From: Rhizobium sp. Q54
GTDB taxonomy: Bacteria; Pseudomonadota; Alphaproteobacteria; UBA2966; CAIVPW01
Direction: 5' to 3'
NCBI GenBank assembly: GCA_945904955.1
Contig: CAMDPO010000013.1
Coordinates: 1-54,296 of the forward strand
Length of the DNA stretch: 54,296 nt
Shown piece after piece: positions 1 through 8,212 of the stretch (position 1 is the stretch's first letter; each line of letters starts with the position of its first letter). The notes under the pieces were generated by a model. It saw only the letters and a list, made by a program, of their open reading frames with translations, had not been told where the DNA came from and made no database searches. The position numbers and the translations under genes were made by a program.

Positions 1-90
1 GGCGGGTCTCCCGTTCGGGGCAGGGCGGCGGGGGCTGGGTAGGACTACGTGTGGGGGAAGCTGCACTCTCCATTCTTGGGATGTCCCACC

Positions 91-621
91 ATGAACCAGA
101 CCCTGCGAATCCTGCCTTTGCTTTCCGCAACCGTTCTGCTGCTCGCCGCCGGAGTGGCCGGGGCGGCACAAGTCACCGGTACGGTGCGGGCGGTCGATGT
201 CGAGCGCCTTGCTGTCACGCTCGACGACGGGCGCACGTACACCCTTGCGGCCACCATGCCGATGCTCGACCTGCCGTATCTCGTCGGGCCGGGCGATCGC
301 GTCGTCCTGACCTATGACGCCGAGGGCGAGCGCAACCTGGTGACCAATGTCGAGCCGGCGACGGGCGCGATGCTGGTGGTGCCGGATCGGTCGCTGGCGG
401 ACACGCGCTCACCGATCACGCTGGGCGAGCCGGCGACGGCGACGGTGGCGGGCGAAGTCATCGCACTCAACGGCATGATGCGCACGATCACGTTGGACAA
501 CGGGCAGACCTATCGCATGGCCGAGGATGCCGGGTTCCCGGCGGTGATGCCCGGGGCGCTGGTGACGGTCGGGCTGGCCGAGCGGGCCAATGGCGACAAG
601 GTCGCGGTCGCGGTGAACTGA
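91..621 (+). CDS. Exported protein with two DUF1344-like repeats
   Basis: This 176-residue protein starts with a clear signal peptide (residues 1-26, hydrophobic core LLSATVLLLAAG, likely cut after AGA). The mature part has two related beta-rich units, each opening with the same pattern: V.GTV.AVD...AVTLDDG.TY near residue 30 and V.GEV.ALN...TITLDNGQTY near residue 128. This resembles DUF1344, a small periplasmic family of unknown function, here present twice. A single-unit homologue lies at 12826-13221. The ATG at 91 is chosen because it begins the signal peptide; the frame is open further upstream. The role is unknown. Gene call firm, family assignment moderate. Confidence 0.75.
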   Translation: MNQTLRILPLLSATVLLLAAGVAGAAQVTGTVRAVDVERLAVTLDDGRTYTLAATMPMLDLPYLVGPGDRVVLTYDAEGERNLVTNVEPATGAMLVVPDRSLADTRSPITLGEPATATVAGEVIALNGMMRTITLDNGQTYRMAEDAGFPAVMPGALVTVGLAERANGDKVAVAVN

Positions 622-640
622 GAGACCGAGTCCCGCGCCG

Positions 641-691
641 ACACCCCCACCCTACCCTCCCCCGCGCGCGAGGTGCGCGAGGGAGGGGTTT
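641..691. repeat. GC-rich palindromic repeat (CCCTCCC...GGGAGGG type)
   Basis: ACACCCCCACCCTACCCTCCC is followed by a hairpin: CCCTCCC at 655-661 pairs with GGGAGGG at 681-687, extended by CGCGC/GCGCG after one mismatch. Lead-in and arms match the intergenic repeats at 21751, 38001 and 53882. Confidence 0.55.
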
Positions 692-695
692 GTTG

Positions 696-729
696 GCGCT
701 CCCCCGCTGAAGCGAGGGAGCGCTTTTTT
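696..729 (+). terminator. Rho-independent terminator
   Basis: GCGCTCCC (696-703) pairs with GGGAGCGC (716-723); the stem continues with CGCT/AGCG after one mismatch and closes on a GA loop. Six T residues follow at 724-729. It ends the DUF1344-like gene and isolates the pgsA operon. Confidence 0.85.
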
Positions 730-854
730 GTTGGCGGGGCGGGTTCTTGCCGGGCGGGAGTCGTTTCCGTGGGACCAAACCGGCCTTGAAGCGGCGGGGA
801 GCCTAGGGGAGACTGCGCGGCCGCCGGGCAGACCCTCCCTCCTCCGTTCTCCGC

Positions 855-1415
855 GTGATCACCGATCTGCCCAATCTTCTGACGCTGTCGCGCATCCTGG
901 CGATTCCGCTGGTGGTGGCGGCGTTCTATCTCGAGCCGCCGTGGAACGATTGGGTGCCGCTCGGGCTGTTCACCTATGCTTCGGTGACGGACTTCTTCGA
1001 TGGCTACATCGCGCGGGTGCGCGGGCAGATGTCGCCGCTGGGGCGGTTCCTCGACCCCATCGCCGACAAGCTGCTGATCGCCACCGTCATTCTTATGCTG
1101 GTGGCGATCGATCGCATCGAGGGCTGGCACGTGCTGCCGGCCATCGTCATCCTGCTGCGCGAGATCCTGGTGTCGGGGCTGCGCGAGTTCCTGGCCGAGG
1201 TGCGGGTGCCGGTGCCGGTGTCCCAGCTCGCCAAGTGGAAGACCGGCATCCAGATGGTGGCGCTGGGGTTCCTGCTGGCGGGCGAGTCGGGCAACGGCGT
1301 GATGCCGGCGGCGCTGCCCGCGACGCTGGTGGGGGAATACGGCCTGTGGGTCGCGGCGACCCTGACGCTGTATACGGGGTACGACTACATGCGGGCGGGG
1401 CGGCAGCATTTATGA
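855..1415 (+). CDS. pgsA: CDP-diacylglycerol--glycerol-3-phosphate 3-phosphatidyltransferase
   Basis: This inner-membrane enzyme joins CDP-diacylglycerol and glycerol-3-phosphate to phosphatidylglycerophosphate, the committed step to phosphatidylglycerol. The 186-residue product carries the full CDP-alcohol phosphotransferase signature: D46, D49, G50, A53, R54, G63, D67 and D71. Hydrophobic segments surround the motif. A GTG start gives the usual N-terminus MITDLPNLLTLSR. The stop overlaps the mobB start (ATGA), so the two are probably translationally coupled. In many alphaproteobacteria pgsA is linked to molybdenum cofactor genes, as here. Confidence 0.95.
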   Translation: MITDLPNLLTLSRILAIPLVVAAFYLEPPWNDWVPLGLFTYASVTDFFDGYIARVRGQMSPLGRFLDPIADKLLIATVILMLVAIDRIEGWHVLPAIVILLREILVSGLREFLAEVRVPVPVSQLAKWKTGIQMVALGFLLAGESGNGVMPAALPATLVGEYGLWVAATLTLYTGYDYMRAGRQHL

Positions 1416-1948
1416 AGATTCCGGGCGCACGTCCTCCTGCGCGTTTGGGGATTGCCGGGCCGAGCGGGTCGGGCAAGACGACGCTGATCGTCAAGCTGCT
1501 GCCGATCCTGTCGGCGACCGGGCTGACCGTGTCGACGGTCAAGCACGTGCACCATGCGGTCGAGCTCGACACGCCGGGCAAGGATTCGTTCCGCCATCGC
1601 GAGGCGGGGGCGCATGAGGTCATGATCGCGCTGCCCGACGGCTGGGTGTTGCATCACCCGGCGCACGACAAGAAGCGGCCGGGGCTCGACGAGGCGATGG
1701 CGCGCATGAGTCCGTGCGACCTGGTGCTGGTCGAGGGCTTCAAGGACATGCCGCTGCCGCGCATCCGGCTGTTCGAGCTGGAAGCCAATCCGCGCGCGGT
1801 GGTCGACCTGGAAGCGCCGGTGGTGGCGGTGGTCGGGACGCAGAAGCCCGAAGGGTACGCAGTGCAGGCGTTTGCGCGCGACGACATCGTCAGCATCGCG
1901 GCATTCATCGCCATGTATGCGCGGCGGACGCGCGGGATGGCGGGGTAA
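1412..1948 (+). CDS. mobB: Molybdopterin-guanine dinucleotide biosynthesis adaptor MobB
   Basis: MobB is a GTP-binding accessory protein that assists MobA in attaching GMP to molybdopterin. The 178-residue product has a P-loop GPSGSGKT at residues 16-23, the STVKH segment that follows the first helix, and the LVLVEGFKD motif (D-LVLVEG-K) typical of MobB. Length is normal. It overlaps pgsA by four bases. With moaD and moaE downstream it forms a molybdenum cofactor cluster; the molybdoenzymes that use the cofactor are not in this window. Confidence 0.93.
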   Translation: MKIPGARPPARLGIAGPSGSGKTTLIVKLLPILSATGLTVSTVKHVHHAVELDTPGKDSFRHREAGAHEVMIALPDGWVLHHPAHDKKRPGLDEAMARMSPCDLVLVEGFKDMPLPRIRLFELEANPRAVVDLEAPVVAVVGTQKPEGYAVQAFARDDIVSIAAFIAMYARRTRGMAG

Positions 1949-1956
1949 GTCGCGCC

Positions 1957-2250
1957 GTGGACCGCGCGTTCAGCGTCCGCGCCACGGTGAAGCGGGTTGA
2001 GGGAACCGGCGGCTGGTACTTCGTCGACGTCGGCAAGAAGCATGCCGGCATGCTGCGGGCGCGCCCCAAGGAGACGAAGGTCGGCTGGGGCTACGTGCCG
2101 GTGCGCGCAACCCTCGGCCAGTCGGAGTGGCGGACGACGCTATTCCCGACCAAGGAAGGCAGCTACCTGCTCGCCATCAAGGCGAAGATCCGAGCTGCCG
2201 AAGGTGTCGGGGACGGCGACACCGTGACGGTACACATCCACGTGCTCTAA
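1957..2250 (+). CDS. DUF1905 domain protein
   Basis: The 97-residue product matches the DUF1905 pattern: GGWYFVDV near residue 17, VGWGYVPV, a W-RT-LFP motif, G-YLLAIKA, and an acidic G-GDTV end. The fold of this family is a small beta barrel; function is unknown. A GTG at 1957 is the first start after mobB; a second in-frame GTG at 1987 would remove ten residues. It lies between mobB and moaD in the same direction, so it is probably cotranscribed, but no direct link to molybdenum metabolism is known to me. Confidence 0.8.
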   Translation: MDRAFSVRATVKRVEGTGGWYFVDVGKKHAGMLRARPKETKVGWGYVPVRATLGQSEWRTTLFPTKEGSYLLAIKAKIRAAEGVGDGDTVTVHIHVL

Positions 2251-2304
2251 GCCGCAAGCGAGGCTGCGGCTGCGCCAGGAGGCGGCTGTGGTATGTTACG
2301 TGCC

Positions 2305-2556
2305 ATGAAGCTTGTGTATTTCGCGTGGCTGCGCGAGCGCGTCGGCAAGGCGGGGGAGACCCTGAATCCGCCGGCAAATGTCACAACCGTGGGCGCCCTC
2401 TTGGAGTGGCTGAAGGGCCAAGGCGGAGGCTATGCCGAGGCCCTCAAGGACCTGTCGGCGGTGCGTGTCGCGGTGAACCAGGAGTACGCCGGGCCGGAAG
2501 CCACGGTCGGCGCCAACGACGAGGTGGCGCTGTTTCCGCCGGTGACCGGCGGATGA
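2305..2556 (+). CDS. moaD: Molybdopterin synthase small subunit (sulfur carrier)
   Basis: MoaD is the ubiquitin-like sulfur carrier of molybdopterin synthase. The 83-residue product begins MKLVYFAWLRERVG and ends in the diagnostic Gly-Gly tail (FPPVTGG), which is adenylated and then thiocarboxylated. An alternative ATG at 2293 would add four residues; 2305 matches the family start. The stop overlaps the moaE start (ATGA at 2553), giving coupled synthesis of the two subunits of the heterotetramer. Confidence 0.93.
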   Translation: MKLVYFAWLRERVGKAGETLNPPANVTTVGALLEWLKGQGGGYAEALKDLSAVRVAVNQEYAGPEATVGANDEVALFPPVTGG

Positions 2557-3059
2557 TCAAGGTCCAGACCGAAGACTTCGACGTCGGCGTCGAGCTGAAG
2601 ACGCTGATGGCGCGCGCCAAGGGCGTGGGCGGGATCGTCACATTCACCGGCATCGTGCGCGAATGGTCTGGCGAGTCTTCGTCGGGCGACCCGGCCTCCG
2701 GCCGGAGACAGCTCGCCGCGATGACGCTCGAGCACTACCCGGGCATGACCGAGCGGCAGCTGGCGGACATCGAGGCGGAGGCCGTGCGGCGCTGGCCGAT
2801 CGAGGCGTCTCTTATTATTCATCGCTACGGGCGGCTGGAGCCAGGGGCCAACATCGTGCTGGTCATCACGGCGTCGGCGCATCGCCAGGCGGCCTTCGAG
2901 GCCAACGAGTTCCTGGTCGATTGGCTGAAGACCAAGGCGCCGTTCTGGAAGCTCGAGGCGGGACCCCAGGGCCAGGCTTGGGTCGAGGCCAAGGCTTCGG
3001 ACGACGCGGCGGCCGACAAGTGGGGAATGAAGCCGACCAAGCGCAGCGCCGCCGAATAG
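2553..3059 (+). CDS. moaE: Molybdopterin synthase catalytic subunit
   Basis: MoaE inserts the two dithiolene sulfurs, delivered by MoaD, into precursor Z (cPMP). The 168-residue product shows G-IVTFTGIVR, L-LEHYPGMTE and the active-site stretch with K126 and K133 (KTKAPFWK), which keep the seven-residue spacing of the catalytic lysines of E. coli MoaE. Length is typical. It closes the pgsA-mobB-moaDE run. Confidence 0.95.
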   Translation: MIKVQTEDFDVGVELKTLMARAKGVGGIVTFTGIVREWSGESSSGDPASGRRQLAAMTLEHYPGMTERQLADIEAEAVRRWPIEASLIIHRYGRLEPGANIVLVITASAHRQAAFEANEFLVDWLKTKAPFWKLEAGPQGQAWVEAKASDDAAADKWGMKPTKRSAAE

Positions 3060-3225
3060 TGGGCGTTTCCCGACCAATTTGATCGCCGCGCGGCTGCGTT
3101 ACCGCCGAGGAGGTTCGTCTAGGCGCACGGCCGCGGCGCGGGCCGGCTTCAGCATACGTTCACGCCACTTGAATTCTGGCCCCAACGGCGCAGATTCAGG
3201 GGAATCTCCCACCAGGGGCTAGTCG

Positions 3226-4077
3226 ATGTTCATCCAGACCGAAGAGACGCGTGACCCGTCCGTATTGAAGTTCCTGCCCGGCCGCGAGGTGCTGGTCGAA
3301 GGCTCGCTCAATTTCAATGCGCCGGAGGACGCGCGCAACTCGCCGCTCGCCCAGCGCCTGTTCGAGCTGGGCGTCACCAAGGTCGCCCTGGGCCACGACC
3401 ACATCACGCTGACCAAGGACAAGGGCAGCCAGTGGAAGACGCTGAAGCCCGCCATCCTCGGCGCCATCATGGATCACTTCACCGCCAACCAGCCGGTGGT
3501 GACCAACGCGCCCATCAAGACCGAGGCCAGCGTGACGGCGGGGCCGGCTCTCACTCTGGAAGGTGAAGTTGCCGAGCAGATCGCCGAGCTGCTCGACACG
3601 CGCATCCGCCCGGTGGCCAAGGATCAGGACGGGGACGCCGTGCTGATCGGCTTCAACCCGCTGACCGGCCGCGTGCACCTCGACCTGACCGGTGGCGCCG
3701 CCAACTTGCTGGGCGGCATCCAGACCATGCTGCGCCACTACGTGCCGGAAGTGCAGGAAGTGGTGAACCACAACGACTGGACGCCGAAGCCCGGCCTCGA
3801 CACCGACGAGGGGCGCGCCGTGCAGGCGGTGCTCGACAACGAGATCAATCCCGGCGTGGCGATGCACGGCGGCAAGATCCGCCTGATCGACGTCGCCGAT
3901 CACACCGCGTTCATCCGCCTCGAGGGCGGCTGCCATGGCTGCGGCGCTGCCGACGTGACGCTCAAGCAGGGCGTCGAGGTGGCGATCATGGACGGCGTTC
4001 CCACCATCGTCGCGGTGCTCGACACCACGGATCACGCCGAGGGCAAGAATCCGTACTACCAGCCCCATTCCCACTAG
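3226..4077 (+). CDS. NifU-family Fe-S carrier with degenerate plus intact NifU domains
   Basis: This 283-residue protein probably holds and delivers [4Fe-4S] clusters. Residues 1-90 form the Nfu N-terminal domain (MFIQTEETRDPSVLKFLPG). Residues about 113-178 are a NifU-like domain recognised by LLDTRIRPV, GGIQTMLRHYVPEV, but the usual CxxC is replaced by TGGAANLLGG (155-164). Residues about 197-270 form a second NifU domain with an intact C236-H-G-C239 followed by G-AADVTLKQGVE. The end, GKNPYYQP, is usual for the family. So one domain has lost its ligands and the other keeps them. It stands alone between moaE and the amine oxidase gene; no isc or suf genes are close. Confidence 0.88.
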   Translation: MFIQTEETRDPSVLKFLPGREVLVEGSLNFNAPEDARNSPLAQRLFELGVTKVALGHDHITLTKDKGSQWKTLKPAILGAIMDHFTANQPVVTNAPIKTEASVTAGPALTLEGEVAEQIAELLDTRIRPVAKDQDGDAVLIGFNPLTGRVHLDLTGGAANLLGGIQTMLRHYVPEVQEVVNHNDWTPKPGLDTDEGRAVQAVLDNEINPGVAMHGGKIRLIDVADHTAFIRLEGGCHGCGAADVTLKQGVEVAIMDGVPTIVAVLDTTDHAEGKNPYYQPHSH

Positions 4078-4090
4078 CGCTCCGCGCTAG
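4074..4090. other. Short hairpin over the Nfu stop codon
   Basis: CTAGCGC (4074-4080) and GCGCTAG (4084-4090) form a perfect 7-bp stem with loop TCC. It covers the stop codon of the Nfu gene and ends just before the ribosome binding site of the next gene. There is no T-run, so it is more likely an intercistronic hairpin than a terminator. Confidence 0.4.
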
Positions 4091-4104
4091 GGGGAATGGT
4101 CCGC

Positions 4105-5988
4105 ATGCTTGGTCGCGCCACCGCGCGACGAGTCGAGCTTCTAGCGGTGCTCGTCGCAGCACTGATTCTGCTCACCACTGCACCGAGCGTCGCCGCTCCT
4201 CACCCGCTCGATCCGTTGAGCGCCTCGGAGATCCACGCCGCGAATCAGGCGATCCGGCGCGCGGGATTCTCGGTGCAGGCGCGCGTGCATAGTCTTGAGG
4301 TGCTGGAGCCGGCGAAGGCCGCGGTGCTGGCGTGGCGCACCGGGCAGCCGATCAGCGGCGCGGTGGCGCGACGGGCGTTCGCGGTCGTGCGCGAGCAGAC
4401 GCGCACCTATGAGGTGACGATCGATCTCGCCACCGGCATGGCGCAGCGCGTCGAGGTGCCCGACGTCCAGCCGGGGCTGCTGCCGGAGGAGTACGGCAAG
4501 GCGCGCGACGCGGTGCTGGCGGATGCACGCTTCCAGCGCGGGCTGACGGCGCGCGGCATCACGGCGGCCAATCGGGCGCGGCTGTTTTGCTGGACATCCA
4601 CCGCCGGCACGTTCTCAAACCCGGTGGCGCCCGGGCGTAGAGTCGTGCAGGTGCAGTGCACCGAGCCGGCCGGCACGGTGCTCAACCCGTATGCGCGGCC
4701 CATCACCGGACTGATGGCGCTGGTCGATCTCGACGCGGTGAGCGTGCTGAGCGTGGTCGACACCGGCGTGATCACCGTGCCGCCGCCGCAAGAATTCGAC
4801 GACAACGCCGCGAAGCGCTCGACCAGCCGGCCGTTCACCGCCGACATCAGCGACCAGAGCGTGCGTTGGGGCGATTGGGCGTTCCATTGGCGCGTCGATC
4901 CGCGTGTCGGGCCGATCGTGTCGCTGGTGACGTTCAACGGGCGCAGCGTGCTGTACCAGGGCGCGCTGAGCGAGATCTTTGTCCCCTACATGGACCCGGA
5001 CCCGGAATGGCACTGGCGCACGTTCCTGGACGCCGGCGAGTACGGCTTCGGGCGCATGGCGACACCCTTGCGGCGCGGACTCGACTGCCCGGACGGCGCG
5101 CGCTTCCTCGACGCCACCGTAGCGTGGCCGGGTGACGGCGAGCCGACGCTACTCGACGGCGCCGTGTGCATCTTCGAGCGCGACGCGGCCGAGCCGTTGT
5201 GGCGGCACGCCGAGATCCTGACCAACACCCAGGCGGGGCGCGCGCGCTTCGATTTGGTGCTGCGGCTGACGGCGGAGCTCGGCATCTACTCCTACACCGT
5301 GGATTGGGTGTTCAGCGCCGGCGGCGAAATCTCGGCCGAAGTGATCGCCAACGGCATCGACGGCGTGCGCGCCGGCGAGCCGACGCACCACGGCGTGGCG
5401 ATCGCGCCAGGTCTGGTGGCGCCGGCCCACGACCACTACTTCAACTTCCGCCTCGACGTGGACGTGGATGGCCCGGCCAACGAGTTCGCCCACGGACGCT
5501 TTGTGCCGGAGGTGCAGCCGGGCGCCGGCGGCCGCGCCCTCTGGGTTGTGCAGGACCAGGTCGCCGAGCGCGAGCGCGATGCAACGGCGCGCATCTCCCT
5601 CGACAACCCGAGCCAGTGGCGCGTGCGCAACACGGCGCGCGGCACCGGCTACGTGCTGACGCCCGGCGACAACATCCTGCCGCTGGGACCGCCGGACGAT
5701 CCCGGCATCGAGCGCGGCGCGTTCTCGCGCCAGCATCTGTGGGTGACGCCGTACCAGGCGAACGAGCGCTTCGCCGCCGGCAACTATCCCAACCAGAACG
5801 CCGGCGACGGCCTGCCCAAGTGGACCGCCGCCAACCGCGCCATCCGCAACACCGACATCGTGCTTTGGTACACCATGGGCTTCCGCCACGTGCCGGCGCC
5901 GGAAGACTGGCCGGTGCTGAACGCGCGCAAGCTGCGCTTCACCCTGACGCCGTTCGGATTCTTCGCGAGAAATCCGGCGGTCGAGTAA
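4105..5988 (+). CDS. Copper amine oxidase-like protein, exported
   Basis: The 627-residue product has the layout of copper/topaquinone amine oxidases, which oxidise primary amines to aldehydes with release of ammonia and H2O2. A signal peptide (to about residue 31, ending SVAA) sends it to the periplasm. Conserved features: PYMDPDPEWHW, the catalytic-base motif DAGEYGFG (D309), the copper ligands H442 and H444 (HDHYFNFRLDVDVDG) and H595 (RHVPAPEDWP). The residue aligned with the topaquinone precursor is Y395, but the usual N-Y-D/E is I-Y-S, which may affect cofactor formation. The ATG at 4105 is preferred to 4096 because AGGGGGA (4089-4095) would abut the latter. Confidence 0.88.
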   Translation: MLGRATARRVELLAVLVAALILLTTAPSVAAPHPLDPLSASEIHAANQAIRRAGFSVQARVHSLEVLEPAKAAVLAWRTGQPISGAVARRAFAVVREQTRTYEVTIDLATGMAQRVEVPDVQPGLLPEEYGKARDAVLADARFQRGLTARGITAANRARLFCWTSTAGTFSNPVAPGRRVVQVQCTEPAGTVLNPYARPITGLMALVDLDAVSVLSVVDTGVITVPPPQEFDDNAAKRSTSRPFTADISDQSVRWGDWAFHWRVDPRVGPIVSLVTFNGRSVLYQGALSEIFVPYMDPDPEWHWRTFLDAGEYGFGRMATPLRRGLDCPDGARFLDATVAWPGDGEPTLLDGAVCIFERDAAEPLWRHAEILTNTQAGRARFDLVLRLTAELGIYSYTVDWVFSAGGEISAEVIANGIDGVRAGEPTHHGVAIAPGLVAPAHDHYFNFRLDVDVDGPANEFAHGRFVPEVQPGAGGRALWVVQDQVAERERDATARISLDNPSQWRVRNTARGTGYVLTPGDNILPLGPPDDPGIERGAFSRQHLWVTPYQANERFAAGNYPNQNAGDGLPKWTAANRAIRNTDIVLWYTMGFRHVPAPEDWPVLNARKLRFTLTPFGFFARNPAVE

Positions 5989-6048
5989 TCCACCTCACTC
6001 GGCGCTGGCGAGCGTGGGCGCTAGACTCGGCCGCGGGAAGGGACCCAC

Positions 6049-6561
6049 ATGGGCACTTCGGTCAGCGACATCATCGACGGCGTGATCGCGCGCGAGGGGC
6101 GGGTCTTTACCAACGATCCCGCCGATCGCGGCGGGCCGACCAAGTTCGGCATCACGCAGAAGGCTTTGGCCGCGTGGCGCGGGGCTGCTGTGACGGCGGC
6201 CGACGTCGAGGCCCTCACCGAGGACGAGGCGCGCAAGATCTATGAGCGCGAGTACGTGGCGCGGCCGGGATTCGAGAAGATCACCGACGACAAGCTGCGG
6301 GCGCTCGTGGTCGACTCCGGCGTGCTGCACGGACCGGCGGCGGCCACCAAGATGCTGCAGCAGGCGCTGCGCGTGAACGACGATGGCATTCTCGGCCGCG
6401 TCACGTTGAAGGCGATCGAGGACCTTGGAGCGAGCGTCGCCTACCGCCGCATGGCGGTGCAGCGCATCCGCTTCCTCGGGCGCCTCGTCACCGACAGGCC
6501 GGACCAGGCAAGGTTCTGCGCGGGGTGGATGAACCGCGCCACCGAGTTCCTGTTGGACTGA
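6049..6561 (+). CDS. Glycoside hydrolase family 108 muramidase
   Basis: The 170-residue product resembles GH108 (ZliS-type) peptidoglycan hydrolases with a C-terminal peptidoglycan-binding part. The signature near residue 17 is REG...TNDPADRGGPTKFGIT, with the catalytic glutamate in REG. The second half has the binding-domain pattern LRALVVDSGVLHG and ALRVNDDGILG..TL. There is no signal peptide, as in phage endolysins and the secretion activators of this family. No phage genes lie beside it, so it is probably a domesticated cell-wall enzyme; targeting is unknown. Confidence 0.87.
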   Translation: MGTSVSDIIDGVIAREGRVFTNDPADRGGPTKFGITQKALAAWRGAAVTAADVEALTEDEARKIYEREYVARPGFEKITDDKLRALVVDSGVLHGPAAATKMLQQALRVNDDGILGRVTLKAIEDLGASVAYRRMAVQRIRFLGRLVTDRPDQARFCAGWMNRATEFLLD

Positions 6562-6608
6562 ACCCATCGCGGCGGCCGCGCCTTTCTGTTGTAAGCTCCG
6601 CTTGCGCC

Positions 6609-6710
6609 ATGACGGAACCGCAGATCAAGGTCGTCAAGCTCGCGGTCGCCTGCGCGATCTGTCTCGGCGCGATTGCAGGCGTGGTCTATCTGGTTCAGTG
6701 GCTGGCCTAG
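6609..6710 (+). CDS. Small single-span membrane protein
   Basis: A 33-residue ORF (MTEPQIKVVKLAVACAI...) has a short charged N-terminus and one hydrophobic segment at residues 10-31. It sits 47 bases after the muramidase gene and 29 before the next membrane protein gene, on the same strand. No family is recognised. It is supported only by position, hydrophobicity and an ATG start, so the call is tentative. Confidence 0.4.
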   Translation: MTEPQIKVVKLAVACAICLGAIAGVVYLVQWLA

Positions 6711-6739
6711 AGCTGCACAACGCACAAAGGAACACCGCC

Positions 6740-6961
6740 ATGAACAAGAACATGGGTAACGCGGACCGGCTGATACGGCTGGCGATCGTCGTCGTCATCG
6801 CCGTCCTGTATTTCACGGGCACGATCAGCGGCACGCTGGCCATCATCCTGGGCATCCTCGCGGTCGTGTTCCTGGCGACCAGCCTGATCGGGTGGTGCCC
6901 GCTCTATCGGGTGCTGGGGCTATCGACGCGGTCGGGGAGCGATACGTCCAAGGCTGCCTGA
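6740..6961 (+). CDS. DUF2892 (YgaP-type) inner membrane protein
   Basis: The 73-residue product begins with the family pattern MNKNMGNADRLIRLAI, has two hydrophobic helices (about 13-32 and 36-52) and ends with the diagnostic GWCPLYRVLGLST. These small proteins are also found fused to rhodanese domains; their exact role is unknown, although a link to sulfur transfer is suspected for the fused forms. No rhodanese is near. An AAAGGAA precedes the ATG at good spacing. Confidence 0.85.
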   Translation: MNKNMGNADRLIRLAIVVVIAVLYFTGTISGTLAIILGILAVVFLATSLIGWCPLYRVLGLSTRSGSDTSKAA

Positions 6962-6982
6962 CGGCGCACAGCCCCACCGAGG

Positions 6983-8212
6983 GTGAAGGAGGAGAGACCA
7001 GCGGGCTTCGCGGGGAAGGGCGATGTCCGGCGAGTGATGTTCGCCAAGGGCATGCGCGCCTTCGGCGATGGATACGTCAGCATCCTGCTGCCGGCTTATC
7101 TTCTGGCGCTCGGCTTCGGGCCCTTCGAGGTCGGCGCACTGGCGAGCGCCGCGCTGTTCGGATCAGCGGCGCTGACGGCGGCCACGGGGTCGCTCGCGCA
7201 TCGCGCCGGAATGGGCGCGCTGCTGGTGGCGGCGGCGGTGCTGATGGTGCTGACCGGCATCGGGCTGGCGAGCCTGAGCGACTACTGGCCGCTCCTGTTG
7301 GTGGCAGCCGTCGGCACGGTGAACCCTTCCGGCGGCGACGTCAGCTTGTTCCGGCCGCTCGAGGAGGCATCCCTCGCCGATGCGGCGCCGGCGACGGAAC
7401 GCACAACCCTGTTCAGCCGCTATCACTTGATCGGCGCGCTTGCCGGCGCGGCGGGAGCGCAGTTCTCGGCCTTGCCTGTCTTGCTCGGGCCGGCGCTCGC
7501 CGCGGAGCCGCTCCCGGCAATGCGTGCGATGTTCGCCCTCTACGCGGTGCTCGGCGTCGCAGTTCTGCTCCTCTACCGGCCGATGCTGCGGCTGGCGGCG
7601 GCCGCGCCGCGCCCAGCCGGGGGGCTCGGTCCCTCGCGCCGCAACGTCGTGCGGCTGGCGGCGCTGTTCAGCATCGACGCCTTCGCCGGCGGCTTCATCG
7701 TGCAGTCGATCCTGGCGCTCTGGCTGTTCCAGGCATTCGATCTGTCGCTCGCCGCTGCCGCGACGCTGTTCCTGTGCATCAACGCGCTCAACGCGCTGTC
7801 GTTGGCGCTGGCGCCGGCGGTCGCGCGCCGCTTCGGCCTCATCAACACCATGGTGTTCACCCACCTGCCGTCGAGCATGCTGCTGATCGGCGCGGCGCTG
7901 GCGCCGACGTTGTGGCTCGCTGTGACGTTCCTCCTGCTGCGCGCGCTCCTGTCGCAAATGGACGTGCCGACGCGCAGTGCGTTCGTGATGGCAGTGGTGA
8001 CGCCGCCGGAGCGCCCCGCCGCCGCGAGCCTGACGATGGTGCCGCGCAGCCTGGCCGCCGCAGCGAGTCCGGCCGTTGCCGGTTACCTCTTGGCGCTGAC
8101 TGCGTTCGGATGGCCGCTCATCGTGTGCGGCGCCCTGAAGATCGCCTACGACCTAGCGCTGCTCGCCTCGTTCCGCCGCGTTCAGCTGCCGGACGAGCGC
8201 ACCCACGAGTAG
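6983..8212 (+). CDS. MFS transporter
   Basis: The 409-residue product has about twelve hydrophobic helices and the early sequence RAFGDGYVSILLPAYLLALGFG, typical of a major-facilitator subgroup of unassigned substrate. The loop at residues 113-135 (NPSGGDVSLFRPLEEASLAD) is characteristic of that subgroup. The start is uncertain: GTG at 6983 is the longest form; ATG at 7037 would give a shorter N-terminus just before the first helix. It ends 31 bases into the convergent ChrB-like gene (overlap 8182-8212). Substrate cannot be predicted. Confidence 0.85.
   Translation: MKEERPAGFAGKGDVRRVMFAKGMRAFGDGYVSILLPAYLLALGFGPFEVGALASAALFGSAALTAATGSLAHRAGMGALLVAAAVLMVLTGIGLASLSDYWPLLLVAAVGTVNPSGGDVSLFRPLEEASLADAAPATERTTLFSRYHLIGALAGAAGAQFSALPVLLGPALAAEPLPAMRAMFALYAVLGVAVLLLYRPMLRLAAAAPRPAGGLGPSRRNVVRLAALFSIDAFAGGFIVQSILALWLFQAFDLSLAAAATLFLCINALNALSLALAPAVARRFGLINTMVFTHLPSSMLLIGAALAPTLWLAVTFLLLRALLSQMDVPTRSAFVMAVVTPPERPAAASLTMVPRSLAAAASPAVAGYLLALTAFGWPLIVCGALKIAYDLALLASFRRVQLPDERTHE

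Noticed and set aside
728-1948. 406-residue frame containing mobB
   Set aside because: The part before 1412 is a shadow of pgsA, which shows a perfect CDP-alcohol phosphotransferase motif in its own frame.
5166-6245. Long Arg/Ala/Gly-rich frames on both strands over the amine oxidase gene
   Set aside because: Typical side effect of G+C-rich third positions; no motif, signal or start site supports them.
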